Assembly: GCA_022376465.1 (NCBI GenBank)
Contig: JACDTU010000002.1
Span: 620,001-684,000 of the forward strand
DNA: 64,000 nt
DNA from: Cubamyces lactineus
Lineage: Eukaryota > Basidiomycota > Agaricomycetes > Polyporales > Polyporaceae
Direction: 5' to 3'
The position numbers were made by a program, and so were the translations under genes. Positions 34,901 through 48,915 of the stretch are shown one piece after another. The notes below the pieces were generated by a model. The model was not told where the DNA came from. It made no database searches and saw nothing but the letters and a program-made list of their open reading frames with translations. Position 1 is the first letter of the stretch; each line of letters begins with the position of its first letter.

Positions 34901-36335
34901 AGCACGCACGTCAAAATCAGTAGCGAGGACCGGCGCATCGGGTAATTCGCGCTTGTCGTCTACCAGTAGGACGCGCAAGATGTCCGTACAGTGCTTCAAG
35001 ATCTCGTTCGCCCACTGCTTCCGCAAGTTATCTGGCACGATAATCAGGGTGGCAGACGTCAAGAACATGACTTTCGGGCCATTAGACGTGTGCGTCCGTG
35101 CCCGGCGTCCGACGGGACCTTCAGGGCTAGGCTGCGAGTGCAGGTAGAATGGGACGTTGGCACGCAACGCTTTCCAGAGATGCTGTTGCTCGAGCCTCTC
35201 TTGTACCTCTGGATCATGCAGCGGTATGCCTTCGGGCGCCACTCGGCACTTGTGGAGCATGATCTCGACGAGGGAAGGGAAACGACGATCGGAGTATGCC
35301 TCAGCTTTCCTGCGCCCGATCAGCTTTGCGCGCTCGGATATGACGGCGGAGGTGTCGAAGAGCTTCAGAGCTAGAGGTGTGAGTGGATGGCGTTCCTCGT
35401 AGATGCCCTCTTCAGGAGATGCGAGTTGATCGATGGTGGCAAGGACTAAAGAAAGAATCATGATTGTCTTTCCGGTTCCTGGCGACAGAGTTATGTATCA
35501 ATACCATACCCAGACACCCCATGAGCTTGAGCAGCCATACCTAGTTCTTCGCATAGGATACCACCAGGAACAGCCGATACACGAGGGAGCTCGGACAGTA
35601 TCTCCGTCGTTGCAGGCTGCATATAAAACAGCTTGCCGTCTATCCCCTGGATAGGTACGTAGAGCGGGTGCTCTATCGAGCCGGGATTGGTTTCGCGGGC
35701 TATCATGGTAGCAACGCTGCGCCGCTGGTAGTCATAGAGCTTGGATCGTAAGCCAGGAATATCATGTTGTATGGGTGGGGCTGAAGGAGACGGCAAGGAA
35801 TTATAGATTTCGAGCAGCGTGCGGTTATCCTAGCGGCAGCGTAAGGCGCGATGTCGTAAGCGCAGTAAAGTGGTGAGTCACTTACCGGCTCATTACTGAG
35901 GAAGTAAGCAGGATTCGAGGAGGAAGCAAGTGAGCCCTCCCAAAGCGATCGCTCTTTTCGTATCTTGAGAAAGAGCTGCCGCAGGTACTTGCAACCGGGC
36001 TTCAGGACTGTATCATCGCGCGACCGCAGCTCGCCTCGCGAGCCAGGCAAGTCCCAAGGAATGACATATATGCGCAGGAAAAGTCGGGCGTTGACTGCAT
36101 CCATGTAAAACGTGGCCGCGATAAAGCGATGGCGGACGAGGAACCCAATCTTCTCCAGGTCGCCGGAGTCGTCTCGAAAGCCGACGACGACTTGTGGGAA
36201 CAGCCGCCATCCGTCGTCTGCGAGTGATCCTTCGTTCGTAAAACTAGAGCAGAAAGATCCATCTGCACCGAATGTGACTACTCCTGCTGGAAGGAATGCC
36301 TTGAGACGAGTAAAGACCGTAGCTGTGTCGGACAT
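31953..36335 (-). CDS. SNF2-family DNA-dependent ATPase
   Basis: Fifteen exons, first 36335-35886 and last 32186-31953, including exons of 21, 22, 40 and 41 bases; all phases join to 1,192 residues. Helicase motif I is EELGTGKT (about 247), motif II is DEGH, motif III region WIVTGTPT. The C-terminal lobe has FLIFSQSP and the closing motif RVHRIGQTRP. A cysteine cluster (CEC...CKC) is inserted between motifs I and II, in the region where Rad5/HLTF relatives also carry insertions. A long charged coiled segment (ERPLSSIAKIAEIGKSFNEL onward) separates the lobes, and the C terminus ends in a basic nuclear-type patch RKKQKR. It should translocate on DNA and remodel nucleosomes or repair intermediates. 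I see no RING or HIRAN, so the subfamily is open. Confidence 0.93.
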
Positions 36336-37038
36336 GACGGACTAGAGTGGGCGGTGTACTATGTGGCGGTCGCCCAAGACCGACAGTAACGACACAACGC
36401 AGGAGATCCGGACGTTCCAGTGTGAGAGGCTACATGAAGGTGATATACAGATTAGAATGTGGCCTTTTACGGAGTAAAATCAATTTGTGTACTTACCGGT
36501 GGCCGCTGTAGTGGTGGGAGGGTTGCATCCACAACGCGGGGGAAAGCGCTCGTTCCTACTACGCCTGTGGCTGTGCGAGAGAATATTTTGTCTGAATCTG
36601 GGCAACCACTTGCCACAACCGGGACGCCTGTGAAGACCGGAATCCTGATGCACCGCTACAGTCTGCTTCCGTCCGAGATATGTCCTCATAATCAGTCCAC
36701 GGTATTAACTCAGGCTTCGAGGTGATGAACATGAATGACTTTAGCTGATGGCAATACCGACAAGTAACCCACCGACTCCACCTGAGCGCAAGCATCAGAG
36801 GTGAAAATTTGATTGACTGAATCCGGGGATACGCTTGAACCATATCTTTATTCGTCTTACTGTAATACTGTCCGAGCAATAGTTCAAGGAACAAACGCAG
36901 CGCGGTAGCAACGGCAAAGTGCAGAATTAAAAGATGCGGTTCATTTTATTGGTAATGCAAGGTCTAAGGTAAAAGGATCCAGCCCTGCACCACCGTGTCA
37001 CACGCGCGTACACCGTCATCCGCCGTCCGTCAAGCCGC
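36336..37038. other. intergenic, nothing recognised
   Basis: 703 bases upstream of the SNF2-type gene and downstream of ATP2. No gene recognised. Confidence 0.4.
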
Positions 37039-38966
<1,928 letters not shown>

Positions 38967-39483
38967 CGTGAACGACGTGGACAGTGAAGTTGGAGAGGTG
39001 AGCGGTGGTGAGAGCACTCGACTCGCTCGACACGTAGGGGAATAAAGTTCGCCGTTCAAACTCCGACAGCCCCGTTGCCGGCCTGCCCCGACCGTCCCCC
39101 GCCCACGCCCACGCGCCCGCCTTCCGACCCGCGCTCTTCCCTCTCTCAGCACACGCCGTCTTGCACGCTCTATTACGCTTGCAAACAGCTACGCGTCCGT
39201 ACCAAACATGCCGCATACACGAAGCACAACACACAGAGGTCACTTGTTCTGCGCCATCGGCCGATAATCTGGGCCCCCGGGACCAGGGGACCGGGACCCC
39301 GAGGACGGGTGTCCGCCCCGATAGGATTATCGCGGTCCGGTTGCCCAGAAATTTTGGCGGGTGTGGCAGGCTCACTTGCCGCCGCTCGAAGGTTAGAGAG
39401 ATGTCGCAAAGTATCCCTGCGCACGTTCGCACATCGTTGAACGCTACGCCCGCTCCAGGACGCAAAAGTGCTCGTTGTCGACG
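38967..39483. other. shared promoter of ATP2 and ADE4
   Basis: 517 bases between divergent starts. An 8-base inverted repeat CGATAATC (39262-39269) and GATTATCG (39325-39332) flanks a GC-rich core. Either gene could use it; no factor is identified. Confidence 0.45.
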
Positions 39484-41449
39484 AGTGAGTGTATGCAGCG
39501 TGCTCATCGTCTCGCACGATGGTCTGACCCGGCGCAGTGTGCGGAATCTTAGGCCTCCTCTTGCACGATCCTTCCATAGATGCCGCTTCTGAGATCTGCG
39601 AAGGTCTCTCTCTTCTCCAGCATCGCGGCCAGGATGCATGCGGCATAGTCACTTGCGGCCCGAAGGGTCGCTTCTACCAATGCAAGGCCAACGGCATGGT
39701 CAGGGACGTCTTCGACGCGACCGCGATTTCAAGGTTGATTGGCGGAATGGGCGTCGGCCATGGTCAGTCTACTCCCGCCATCGTCCAGGTCCCCCTGGTG
39801 CTGACTTTGCTCCAGTGCGTTATCCGACTGCAGGCAGCTCGAACCATGCCGAGGCACAGCCGTTCTACGTCAACTCTCCCTATGGCATCGTGATGGCGCA
39901 TGTAAGTCTGCGAAGATCGCCCTGTATGCACCCGAGCCCTCATGATTGTCTAGAACGGCAACTTGATCAATACCCCGAGCCTTCTTAACTACATGGACGC
40001 TGTCGCGCACCGTCACATCAACACTACCTCCGACTCCGAGTTGCTCCTGAACATCTTCGCCGACAACCTCCAGCAGACGGGCAAGTTCCGTATCAACGAG
40101 GAGGATATCTTCACCGCCATCGGGAAGCTCACGCAGCAAGTCAAGGGCGCCTACGCGTGCGTCGCCATGCTCGCCGGTTTCGGTATCATCGCGTTCCGCG
40201 ACCCCAATGGCATCAGGCCTCTCGGCATGGGTTCGCGCAAGGCTCTCGGTGGCGGTCAGGGGAAGGACTGGTTGTTTGCGAGCGAGAGTGTCGTCGCGGA
40301 TGCGAGTGGGTTTGGGGACTGGGAGGATGTCAAGCCGGGTGAGGCGGTCATTATCACGCGCAATGGTTTATCCCGCCGGCAAGTCAGCCCACCCGCGACC
40401 TTTGCCCCAGACATCTTCGAGTATGTCTACTTTGCGCGTCCTGACTCCGTCTTGGACGGCGTCAGCGTGTACCGGAGTCGTATGGCGATGGGAGACGCGC
40501 TCGCGGACGAGGTCAAGCGCGTGCTGGACGAGCGTAAGCTCACTGTCGACGTCGTCATTCCCGTCCCCGACACATCGCGCGTCGCGGCGCTCAACTTGGC
40601 ACAGAAGCTCCAGCTGCCGTACCGCGAAGGCTTCATCAAGAACAGATACGTCGGGCGGACATTCATCATGCCTGGTCAGCAGATGAGGTATGTGCGTCCT
40701 ACCTCCAGAAGCTCGTACGCATCTCACAGTACGCTAGGCGGAAAAACGTTCGTCGGAAGCTCAACGCGATGGCGCTGGAGTTCTCTGGCAAGAACGTACT
40801 GATTGTAGATGGTGCGTATAGTCGCTCATCGTCTCGGATGTGTCCACGCCCTAAGTCTTGTGACAGATTCCATTGTCCGTGGTACCACATCAAAAGAGAT
40901 TATTCAGATGGCAAAAGACGTCGGCGCGAAGAAAGTCATCGTCGCAAGCTGTGCTCCTCCTATCCGGTACGCTCATGCATCTCACTGTCTTCGCATACAC
41001 CGACTCACAAATGTGATAGACACGTCAACGTATACGGCATCGACATGCCTTCTCGCTCCGAGCTCGTCGCATACAACCGCAACGACGAGGAGATCGCGCG
41101 CGCCATCGGCGCAGACCTCGTCATCTTCCAGACCCTCCCCGACCTCGTCTCCTCCGTGCGGCAGTTCAACCCCGCGCTCGAGACCTTCGACTGCTCCGTC
41201 TTTACGGGCGAGTACGTCACCGGGGGCGTCGACGAGGAATACCTCGCCGGTCTCGAAAAGCTCCGCGCGGACAACGTCAAAAGTCGCACGGAGGTCGGCG
41301 GGCTCGGCACTCTCGAAGGCAAGGGTGGGGGCGCGGTCAAGCACGAAGAGCCGGCCACGGAGAGCCGGGAGATGGCGCTCGGCTGCAGCGGGCCCATGAA
41401 CGGGGCGGACAGTACTGTAGGATTGCATAATACCTATTCTCTGGCGTGA
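39484..41449 (+). CDS. ADE4: Amidophosphoribosyltransferase (purine synthesis step 1)
   Basis: Exons 39484 (only the A of the start codon plus leader), 39538-39762, 39816-39901, 39954-40687, 40738-40811, 40867-40966 and 41020-41449 give 549 residues. The start ATG is split A|TG by a 53-base GTGAGT...CAG intron, so the catalytic Cys2 of MCGILG follows directly. The N-terminal Ntn glutaminase domain has [12 protein letters not shown] and [11 protein letters not shown]. The phosphoribosyltransferase domain has the PRPP loop [13 protein letters not shown]. The enzyme makes phosphoribosylamine from PRPP and glutamine in the cytosol and is normally feedback-inhibited by purine nucleotides. The C-terminal tail is acidic and Gly-rich. 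Confidence 0.96.
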
Positions 41450-42010
41450 GGATAGAGGTCATAGATGTCGCAGTATACATAAAGTGTACTTTAGAACGTA
41501 ACTCGTGTGTTGATGTATCTTGGGTAACATAGGGTAATGTAGCTTGTAGGGTGCCTCCGCATGTAGTACCCGCAGGGAAATGAAGATTGAGGAATTGGAG
41601 CGCACCGTTCGTAAATGGGCCCGGCAGGAATCGAGAATTCGACAAGTCGTAGAGCATGTTCAGACCGGCCATCCTATCTACTCCGCAAAGACATACACCC
41701 ATGCAAGGCCCATGCTTGACTTCAATGTCCCAGTGTTCCACAAATGATATTTCCAAGAGAATTACATGTCAGGGCCCAAGCGATTACCCGTGGTAGTACA
41801 GTAGTAAACAGTGCGGTACAAGATGGATCTATATACACCTACATCTATTAGATATTGGCAGCGGCACAGCACCCGCCGTAAAACCCGAAGACAATAATGA
41901 TAAGCACAGAACCCATGAGCAATGCAGATATGTAGTCGTAGATGGAAGCAATGACGCTGCCGGTTGATACCTGCCGGCAGGCAACCCGAATCTAGAGTAG
42001 TAGTCGATAT
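41450..42010. other. convergent intergenic region
   Basis: 561 bases between the ends of ADE4 and the next F-box gene. No gene recognised. Confidence 0.4.
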
Positions 42011-43271
42011 TCAGATGCACGAGATGCACAGCGTGCCCCGCTGCTGGAAACCCGGTAGACGATCCGAAATCTCCTTGCGCACGTCCTTCTCGAGACCCTC
42101 CCGCTCACAAGAGACGTAGAACATAACCATGAGCCCGTGGTACTCGGCGCGGCTCAGGTCACGGTCGATGCGCGCCCAGTCAAGCGCCAGCAGGTCCTGG
42201 ACGGACGCGATCTCGAGCGAGAACGAAACCTCCTGGAGGTGTCGCGAGCGGACCTGCGAGAGCATAACGGTGACCCAAGGGAAGAGCCGGTTCGAGAGAA
42301 ATGCCTGCGAGGCGCGCACGTCGAGCCCGCCAAAGTGGAGCGAGCGCAGTCCTGTGTTGTGCGCAAGGCTGAGGTGGTTCTGCAGCACCGCTGTGGAAAA
42401 GGAGGTATCAGATCCGATGCCCTCGAACGCGGACGGAAAGATCGCACTGACCATCTTCCGAGACGCCTGCGGGGAACTCCACTTGGAGCGACTCAAGAGA
42501 GGCGCCGCTCGCTTGAAGGAGGTCCCCAACGGCCCTGGTGTTCTCGAGTTCGCGCCAGCAGAGCTGGATGGTGCGAAGCCTCTGCTCCTCGGGGTGCTTT
42601 AGCAGCCACTCCGTGACGAGCGTCGGCGAGGACTTCGGGTCCAGGAAAAGGTAGGAAAGATGCATGCTGCCTGCCTCAGCGAACTCGTGCAAGGTATCCG
42701 GGTTCTCGAAAGGGGAGGGCGAGTCGTGCTTCCAAGAGACTGCTTGGAAGTAAAGCTCTTGCAACGCCGGGAACCCCGAGAGGAATGCGATCACGTCCCG
42801 CGAGGCCTCAAACGAGACCTCAAACAGGAAGAGCTGCCTCACGCCCTTGAAGACACCTGCAAATGCCGCACGAGTTTCCTCGTTCAGCGCGTGCCACCGC
42901 ACACGGGCGAGTCCGAGGGTGGTGATGTGGCTGAGCAAAGGGAGCAGTTCGGCTGCTCCATTGACCCACGCGTCGTCCTCCTGTGGAGAACCCTCCGGAG
43001 TAGTGCCGCCGTAGTCTGCGCTGAGGGAGAGTTTCCGCACGCAGGGGGCAATGCTGGGTGCGGACGCAAGGAGGGCGCGGAAGCGCACGACATCCTCCGC
43101 GTGGCGGAGGCGTACGTTTCGGAAGAGATGGAAGCGACTGCTGGGGAGCCATGCCTTGCAGGTGAGGCTGCAGGCACGGAGGGACTCTATGTCGTCCCAG
43201 AGATAGTCTATGGTCTGATCACACAGCTCGGGTGGGAGGGTTGCTCGCCGAGGGAAGACGTGCGAGTTCAT
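42011..43271 (-). CDS. F-box protein
   Basis: Two exons (43271-42452, 42390-42011) give 399 residues. The F-box region is LPPELCDQTIDYLWDDIESL followed by RACSLTCKAWLPSSRFHLFR. The rest is Leu-rich with irregular repeats and ends DRLPGFQQRGTLCI, matching the end of the intronless F-box protein at 28,444 (GHLPGIAQRGKLSIHC). The two are paralogues with about the same length. The single 61-base intron is missing from the other copy. Predicted role: SCF substrate adaptor; target unknown. Confidence 0.87.
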
Positions 43272-43819
43272 GGCGGACAAACCAGTTGTACCGTCACTTC
43301 TGCGTAGATGAACCCACGGTCAGTGACCATCGCTATTGCAGGGTGCCTTATATCTGACTCACGAGGGTATGGCGGTGGATGCACGGACGCAAGGCAGAAC
43401 TGGTGGCTGCTCGAGTCCGTCGGGGGGTATATAACGAGCCGATAGCCTGAGAATGCGGCAGGTTAGCTGATGGTAATGACTCGAACTTTACCCAACTTAA
43501 TCTTGTGTTTCGGACATGTTTTCCGCGTTCCTTCCCCGCACTCCGGGGTGGTATGTAGCACGTCCTGATTGGCTGAGAGCTCGATAAGACGGGAGGACAG
43601 TCGGGCGCTCCGTTTCAGCCGGCGGCTTCAAGCGCGACAGTTTTTTAGACTGGAGGTCTGGTCCCCCGTACTACCAAAAGTAGTGATCTCGACGGACACC
43701 ACGCGGGGCTGGGAAGGAGCCTGGTGCGAGTATGTGCGATGTCATACGTGCGAGTGCAGGACGCCGACATCGTCCTCAGTTGCACAATTCCCTTCGTCGA
43801 GGCTTGTCTCTCTGCCACC
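43272..43819. other. divergent promoter region
   Basis: 548 bases between the F-box gene (minus) and PAM17 (plus). Nothing specific recognised. Confidence 0.4.
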
Positions 43820-44802
43820 ATGTCTACATTCGTTCAACCACAGCTGCGCCCCTTTGCGCGTTCTCTGCAGTCTGTCTGCCGTTCTAGACCTCTCTCGTCC
43901 GCGTTCAAGCCACATACACGGTTGTCTGCGCCGTCTCGCGCCAAGTCAACCAATGCGAAGGCGGAGCTCCCAAAGTCCTCAAGTGCACCGAAGCACAATG
44001 CCCAGCCGACTCAAGCTGAGAAGGAGTCTCTGCCGTGGCAGGAATACCTAACCATTCGCAAGCGGAAGAGGCGATGGGAGACGGTATGTATACGGGCTTT
44101 ATACCGACAAACCTTACACCATCTGCCTGTGGAACAAACCTTCCTAACATCGTCGCTACCCCGCATCAGGCTCTGACCATCCCAACCACCATTGGTGGTT
44201 TCATGGCCGGTCTGTCATACTTCGGAAATATGGAGATGGACCCTACGAAGCCTATATTCGTATGCATACCGCGATTCTCTGTCCCGTCTGCATCTCCTCA
44301 TTGCGTGTTTCCCAATCACAGAACATTGACCCCATGTTTGTCTATGGCGCTGCTACACTAGGATGTGCCGGTACGCTCTTTGCAGTGCCATGCGTCACAG
44401 CCTCAGCTTGACTTGACCCGTGCTTCCGCAGGTTTGGGCTATCTCATCGGGCCTATAATTGGCTCGACTATCTGGCGTCTTACCCACCGCCGGCTCATGA
44501 GACTCATCGAGCAGCGCGACAGGGAATTTCATCAACACATCGTCAAGAACAGAGTAGACCCCACCGCACAGAGTGCTACGAACCCTGTCCCTGACTACTA
44601 CGGTCAGTCTATAACATTCAAATGCTTCAGCACGACTTAACTCAACCTTGCGCTATAGGTGAGAAAATTGGTTCGCTGCACGATTATAGACAGGTAAGTC
44701 TCTTACAGTGCCTTGCGAGCCCAAACTCACCTCTGTTTGTAGTGGCTTCGCGACCAGTCTAAATTCCGGAAGAAGGCCGCCGGTTTCCTCTCCGAAGACT
44801 AG
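43820..44802 (+). CDS. PAM17: Pam17, presequence-translocase motor component
   Basis: Six exons (43820-44083, 44170-44259, 44322-44370, 44432-44602, 44659-44693, 44743-44802) give 222 residues. The N terminus is a basic mitochondrial presequence. The mature part has LPWQEYLTIRKRKRRWET, two membrane spans (TIPTTIGGFMAGLSYFG and MFVYGAATLGCAGLGYLIGP), and the matrix tail RDREFHQHIVKNRVDP...VPDYYGEKIGSLHDYRQWL, all typical of Pam17. It sits in the inner membrane and helps organise the TIM23 import motor (Pam16/Pam18). Length is normal. Confidence 0.95.
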
Positions 44803-45216
44803 TTTACAGTCACACCTCGCTACCTAATCTAATGAGATTGTCATCTTCATATACCTGCGCCCGCGTCTATGTGAGTCCTCCTGCACCTTGAGCGCATTCT
44901 TTCGAATAGCATGGCTACTTGGAGAGTTGCTGCTGGCCTTCGACTCGATGACTATCAATGCTGTCGGCCCGATTGTCCGTGAGGACACGAGTTGTCCTCA
45001 TCAATTTCTCAAGGCCCTTTCTTGGTAGCTCGACGCACCCAATATTGCGAGCGATCGGTACAGATAGACGCTGCAACGACCATGAAAGCTACGCCGGCGC
45101 GTATTGACGAAGAAGCTCGTTGGGTCTGAAGGCTGTAGCACAGGTTCCTCACGATGCATATAAGCCTCATATGCTCCGACCGCGTTCGTAAGCTCTCTCA
45201 GGGGGCAACTCCATCC
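44803..45216. other. intergenic, nothing recognised
   Basis: 414 bases between PAM17 and the first RING gene. An in-frame upstream ATG at 45154 could lengthen that gene by 21 codons. Confidence 0.4.
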
Positions 45217-46842
45217 ATGCCCGCTCCTCCCTTGTCGCTTGCTCCATTGGATGTCTCTGCACACGTCCCTTACACTTCCACTATGTTGCCTTCGGCGCAA
45301 CAGTTCGGAACGCGGTATGCCACTCGTACCGACTTCATTCATCGCATCAGTGCATTCTTTGGCTTCGGCTCATCGGAACGAGCACGCGAGCGTCGAGTTC
45401 TCGTCAAGCTTCTCCTCTCTTTCGTCGTGTTGTTCATACAGGCAAGTGCTTATTGGCGCCTTATCTCCACTCTAGTTCGCAACTGAGCGTCCTGCGTGTA
45501 GGTTGTCTTGACTGCAGTCTTGACGTGGTATGGCATAACTCATCAAGGCGCACCTGGCGGAGCTGTCGAGTACTCGGCCTGCCATAATTTGGCAATCTTG
45601 AACCTAGTATGGCTCGGACCGACGACTATCTCTTGCTATTTGTCTCTCTGGGCGTACTACAGAAGTAGACGGCAAAGGTGAGGACTTCTGCTTATCCTCA
45701 GGAACATAGTCCCTTACTATTCGCTCTCAGCCTAAGCACGGATGATGTGCTCTGCCCTCTTGACGTCGTGGCTCTTCATGTCCTGTGAGATCAAGAATCG
45801 AAACTCTGCCATATTCAATTCTGATCGTGAAACTCAGTGCCAATAACATGCTGCCCGTAGCAACCTTGATCTGCGTAGTAGTCATGCTGATCTTCTTGGT
45901 TCAGCGCGGGCACACTTGTCTCTCCTCCGCGCCCCATATCGCTGGTCTCTCTCTCACCCTGTTGTGCGGCACTACAGCTTTTGCCGTTGCCAACTATACC
46001 TTACTATCGGTAGGCTGTGATTTGCCTCTTTGCCCTCGCTATTTTTGACTTCTGTGACTTCTTAGGTTCCTATACCCTTCATCGGAGACCGAGAGCCTAT
46101 GGGCTCAGTCAGAAGCGGACTAACCCAAACCGAGATCGATCTTATACCTTTGGTCATCTACATCCCTCCTCCGCCGGACGACGGGCTTGCTAGTCCTATC
46201 TCCCCTTCAGACGACTCTCATATGCACTCGCCCAACAGTCCCCGCACCAGCAACAAAAGAAGGATGCGGTTCATCTTCTTCCTCTCTGGGCGTCGATCCT
46301 CAAACGATGACGTCGAGCGGGGCGCGGCTCCAGCTGATGTCAGTGCTGCATGGGAGGCAAACTGGCAGCCCACGACGTACCGCTTCGTGCGCCTGCTCGA
46401 CAACCAGGCCAGATGCGCGATCTGCCTCACAGACTTTGAGGCACCGCGCAGAGTCGACCCGCCTACGCAGGATCCTGCCTTCGGAGAGACGCACGAGATG
46501 ACGCCAGCGCGTGCCGGGTTGGCTGCGGGGTCGGCTGAGTACTCCGTGCCCACCGAGTCCCCGCACCCAAGGGATGCAGCGGTCATCCAGCGTGTGAAAT
46601 CCGGGCAGGACGATGGGCCGCAGCCTCTACGGCTCCTGAGCTGTGGACATGCGTTCCACGTACGTGTTCCTCTACAACTGGCGGTGGCTGTCTCACTGAC
46701 TGAACGTTCGTGCGGACAGAAAGGATGCATTGACCGGTGGTTAGGAGAGCATGCTCGATGTCCGTGCTGTAACCTCCGCGTGGAGCTTCCGCCGGCGTGG
46801 TCAACGAAGAGGACGAGCCCCTGGGGCAGGGGAAGAGCGTAG
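45217..46842 (+). CDS. Four-span membrane RING-H2 protein, copy A
   Basis: Six exons (45217-45441, 45502-45677, 45731-45784, 45838-46009, 46066-46659, 46720-46842) give 447 residues. Four membrane segments come from exons 1-4 (for example LLLSFVVLFIQVVLTAVL and LVWLGPTTISCYLSLW). A cytosolic linker follows with the family motif GLTQTEIDLIPLVIYIPPPP, then a RING-H2: CAIC, a 72-residue loop, SCGHAFHKGC and CPCC. The last intron lies between the His and Lys of FH|KGC in all copies. The first intron starts GCAAGT instead of GT, although the paralogues have GTACG at the same place. Likely a membrane E3 ubiquitin ligase; membrane and target unknown. Most similar to copy D. Confidence 0.88.
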
Positions 46843-46913
46843 GAGCGAAGGAGCGAAGGAGCGAAGGAGCGAAGGAGCGAAGGAGCGAAGGAGCGAAGGA
46901 GCGAAGGAGCGAA
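46842..46913. repeat. nine tandem copies of GGAGCGAA
   Basis: 72 bases of perfect 8-base repeats that begin with the last base of the copy A stop codon. They form the start of the 3' untranslated region. Confidence 0.95.
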
Positions 46914-47389
46914 GAATCGAATGATACCCCGACATATTGATTCCCGCCTCGTTCGTTTGGTCTGGTTTGCGGTCGGTCTTGCCATGCGGACACTTCCTGA
47001 CACTTACCGCGATCATTAGGCCGTAGTGGCTTACACCGTCTATACGGCTGACTGTCCACTTCTGTACTGCTAGGTCTGCGAAATGCACCGACTTGTGCCG
47101 AGTTGACGATCTCTACGCTGGAACCGCTTTCCTTTGTCTGCTGCCTGAGGCCGAAGCTCTAGCCAAGGCCCATCTACTCAACGCGAGTATGCCACTGAGA
47201 CTGGCTTGCCGACGCCTTCAGGATCACTCTCCTGTTCCCCATTTCCCGGGAGCAATTGCTTGCACTTGACATTTGACACTTGCGGTGTCGCGGTCGCTGT
47301 ATATCTAAGGTGTGTCACGGATTACTTCGTTATATCCCTTGCATGCCGCATTTGCCCATGCGTTGTGGCCTGCTAGCATCCTCTCTGGG
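46914..47389. other. region before the RING pseudogene
   Basis: About 480 bases with no supportable gene. It may contain a completely eroded first exon of the RING pseudogene, but I could not align it with confidence. Confidence 0.35.
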
Positions 47390-48530
47390 CACCGAACCCG
47401 GAGCCACCAACAAGCACGAGGTAGACAGAGTCACGATCGAACTCGGGACATGTCCGGAGCTCGTCGTCGGGTATTTCTTGTTTTAAACCCACATGTTCGA
47501 GCGCATGGTTATGTATGTGAGTTCGCCGCAACACCAAATCGAACGGACGTAGTGACCAGCAATGCCAAGCGTTGGAACAAAGCCCGAGTTGCCACCACCT
47601 GGGGCGGTGCTTCTGTCATCGAACTCTGGTAGCGCCCTCATAGATTGTGCTCAAGCTAGTCGTGCGGAAGCCACAGCAGGGCGTAGCCCACCGAGAGAAG
47701 ACGTTGCTTCCTACTCATCGGAGTGTATTGGCTCATCTGAGGTATTCGAGTACCGATAGCATCGTTTCACGACTGGACTCATCGTCGCTTCACAGACTCG
47801 TCGCTTTCACACCTCTGCTTACGTGAATCCACAATCTCATCATGATGTCGACATCGTTGGCCCGTATGGAACACTGTCGATCTGCATCTCCTCATAATCC
47901 CTTCTCGCGAGCACATTCACTCGTCGCCAACCTGTCATTGACGGCGCACTTCGGGCTCATGTTCAGCTCGGTACATCATCGCCATAGTGGTCGGTCTTGT
48001 CCAGATCACTGACATCATGTAGAGAGTCAAGGACCTCATGCGCAGCATACGATTATGCCTGCCTTCGACTGCACCCCTTTCGCAATCTGCAGTCGGCCGT
48101 ATCCCAGTGATGGTTCAACGTTCTGCATCCTCTCACCGACTGTGGCCGAAGGCTAGCAGGCAACCCGACTTCTTCCAAGCATCCCGCATACTGAATCCTC
48201 CGCCGCGGCTGCCCGATATAGAGAATGGCATGGTGACTACAGCTCTGCTTGACCCGGCGGAATCGGGGGATGTCGACGAGCATTTGGACGGCCGACCTTT
48301 GGTCTGACGGATGACCCTTCGGTCGCAATTCAACGCTCACCTTACCCATACCTTGCCCTACCCGGAGATGTAGCGACGTGCACGATTTGTCTGCCACTTC
48401 ACGGAATCCAACGTCCTTGCCGTATCCACAGAGCCAGGTGTCGATGCGCTTACAACTAGCTTAGCGCGCGCTGCCGAGGGCAAGTTGCTACACGATTGCG
48501 CGCTGGGTATGTCAATGTCGTATATGTCCT
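47390..48530 (+). pseudogene. decayed copy of the membrane RING family
   Basis: Stretches still match copies B and C in order. Around 47,397-47,470 GATNKHE...ELGTCPELVV is followed by a TAA in what was the second span. Around 47,640-47,705 AQASRAEATAGR matches the exon 3 linker. Around 47,775-47,970 the third and fourth spans end in ATGTTCAGCTCG|GTAC. Around 48,020-48,120 ...RLPSTAPLSQSAVGRIPVMV matches the linker. Around 48,380 ATGTAGCGACGTGCACGATTTGTCTGCCAC is the CTICL half of the RING, followed by a frameshift. No second RING half was found. Several stops and shifts rule out a functional protein. Confidence 0.82.
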
Positions 48531-48915
48531 CGTCAGCAGAGAATTTCAAGCTAGTAAGCCACTGTACGTCGCCTTGCCACTGTAAGCCCTCAGTAGGTCC
48601 ACGCGCCCAACTACTCTTCTCCGCCGTGGACCGCTCTCGACAGACTCTAGTTCTGCGCGGGATTGCCGAAGGGGATAGCTAGTCATTCACGATGAAGTAT
48701 GGATACGTACAGGCCATCAACTACATCCTAACATGGGTGGTGCAATACACAGTGATGCATGGCGGACACGGAACAGACTCATAGCATATATGATATAGGT
48801 ATGTGAATATGACAGGGACCCGCGCGTGCGCAGCTCAGGTGAGATTTGCTAGCATCGTGATCTTGAGCCACGCTTACCTGCGCAATTCAGAGGGAACTAG
48901 GAACTCGGCTCCCTC
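48531..48915. other. intergenic, nothing recognised
   Basis: 385 bases between the RING pseudogene and the end of the uncharacterised gene on the minus strand. Confidence 0.35.

Noticed and set aside
46842..46913. CRISPR-like array at the 8-base repeats
   Set aside because: Units are directly adjacent without spacers in a eukaryotic genome; a simple tandem repeat.
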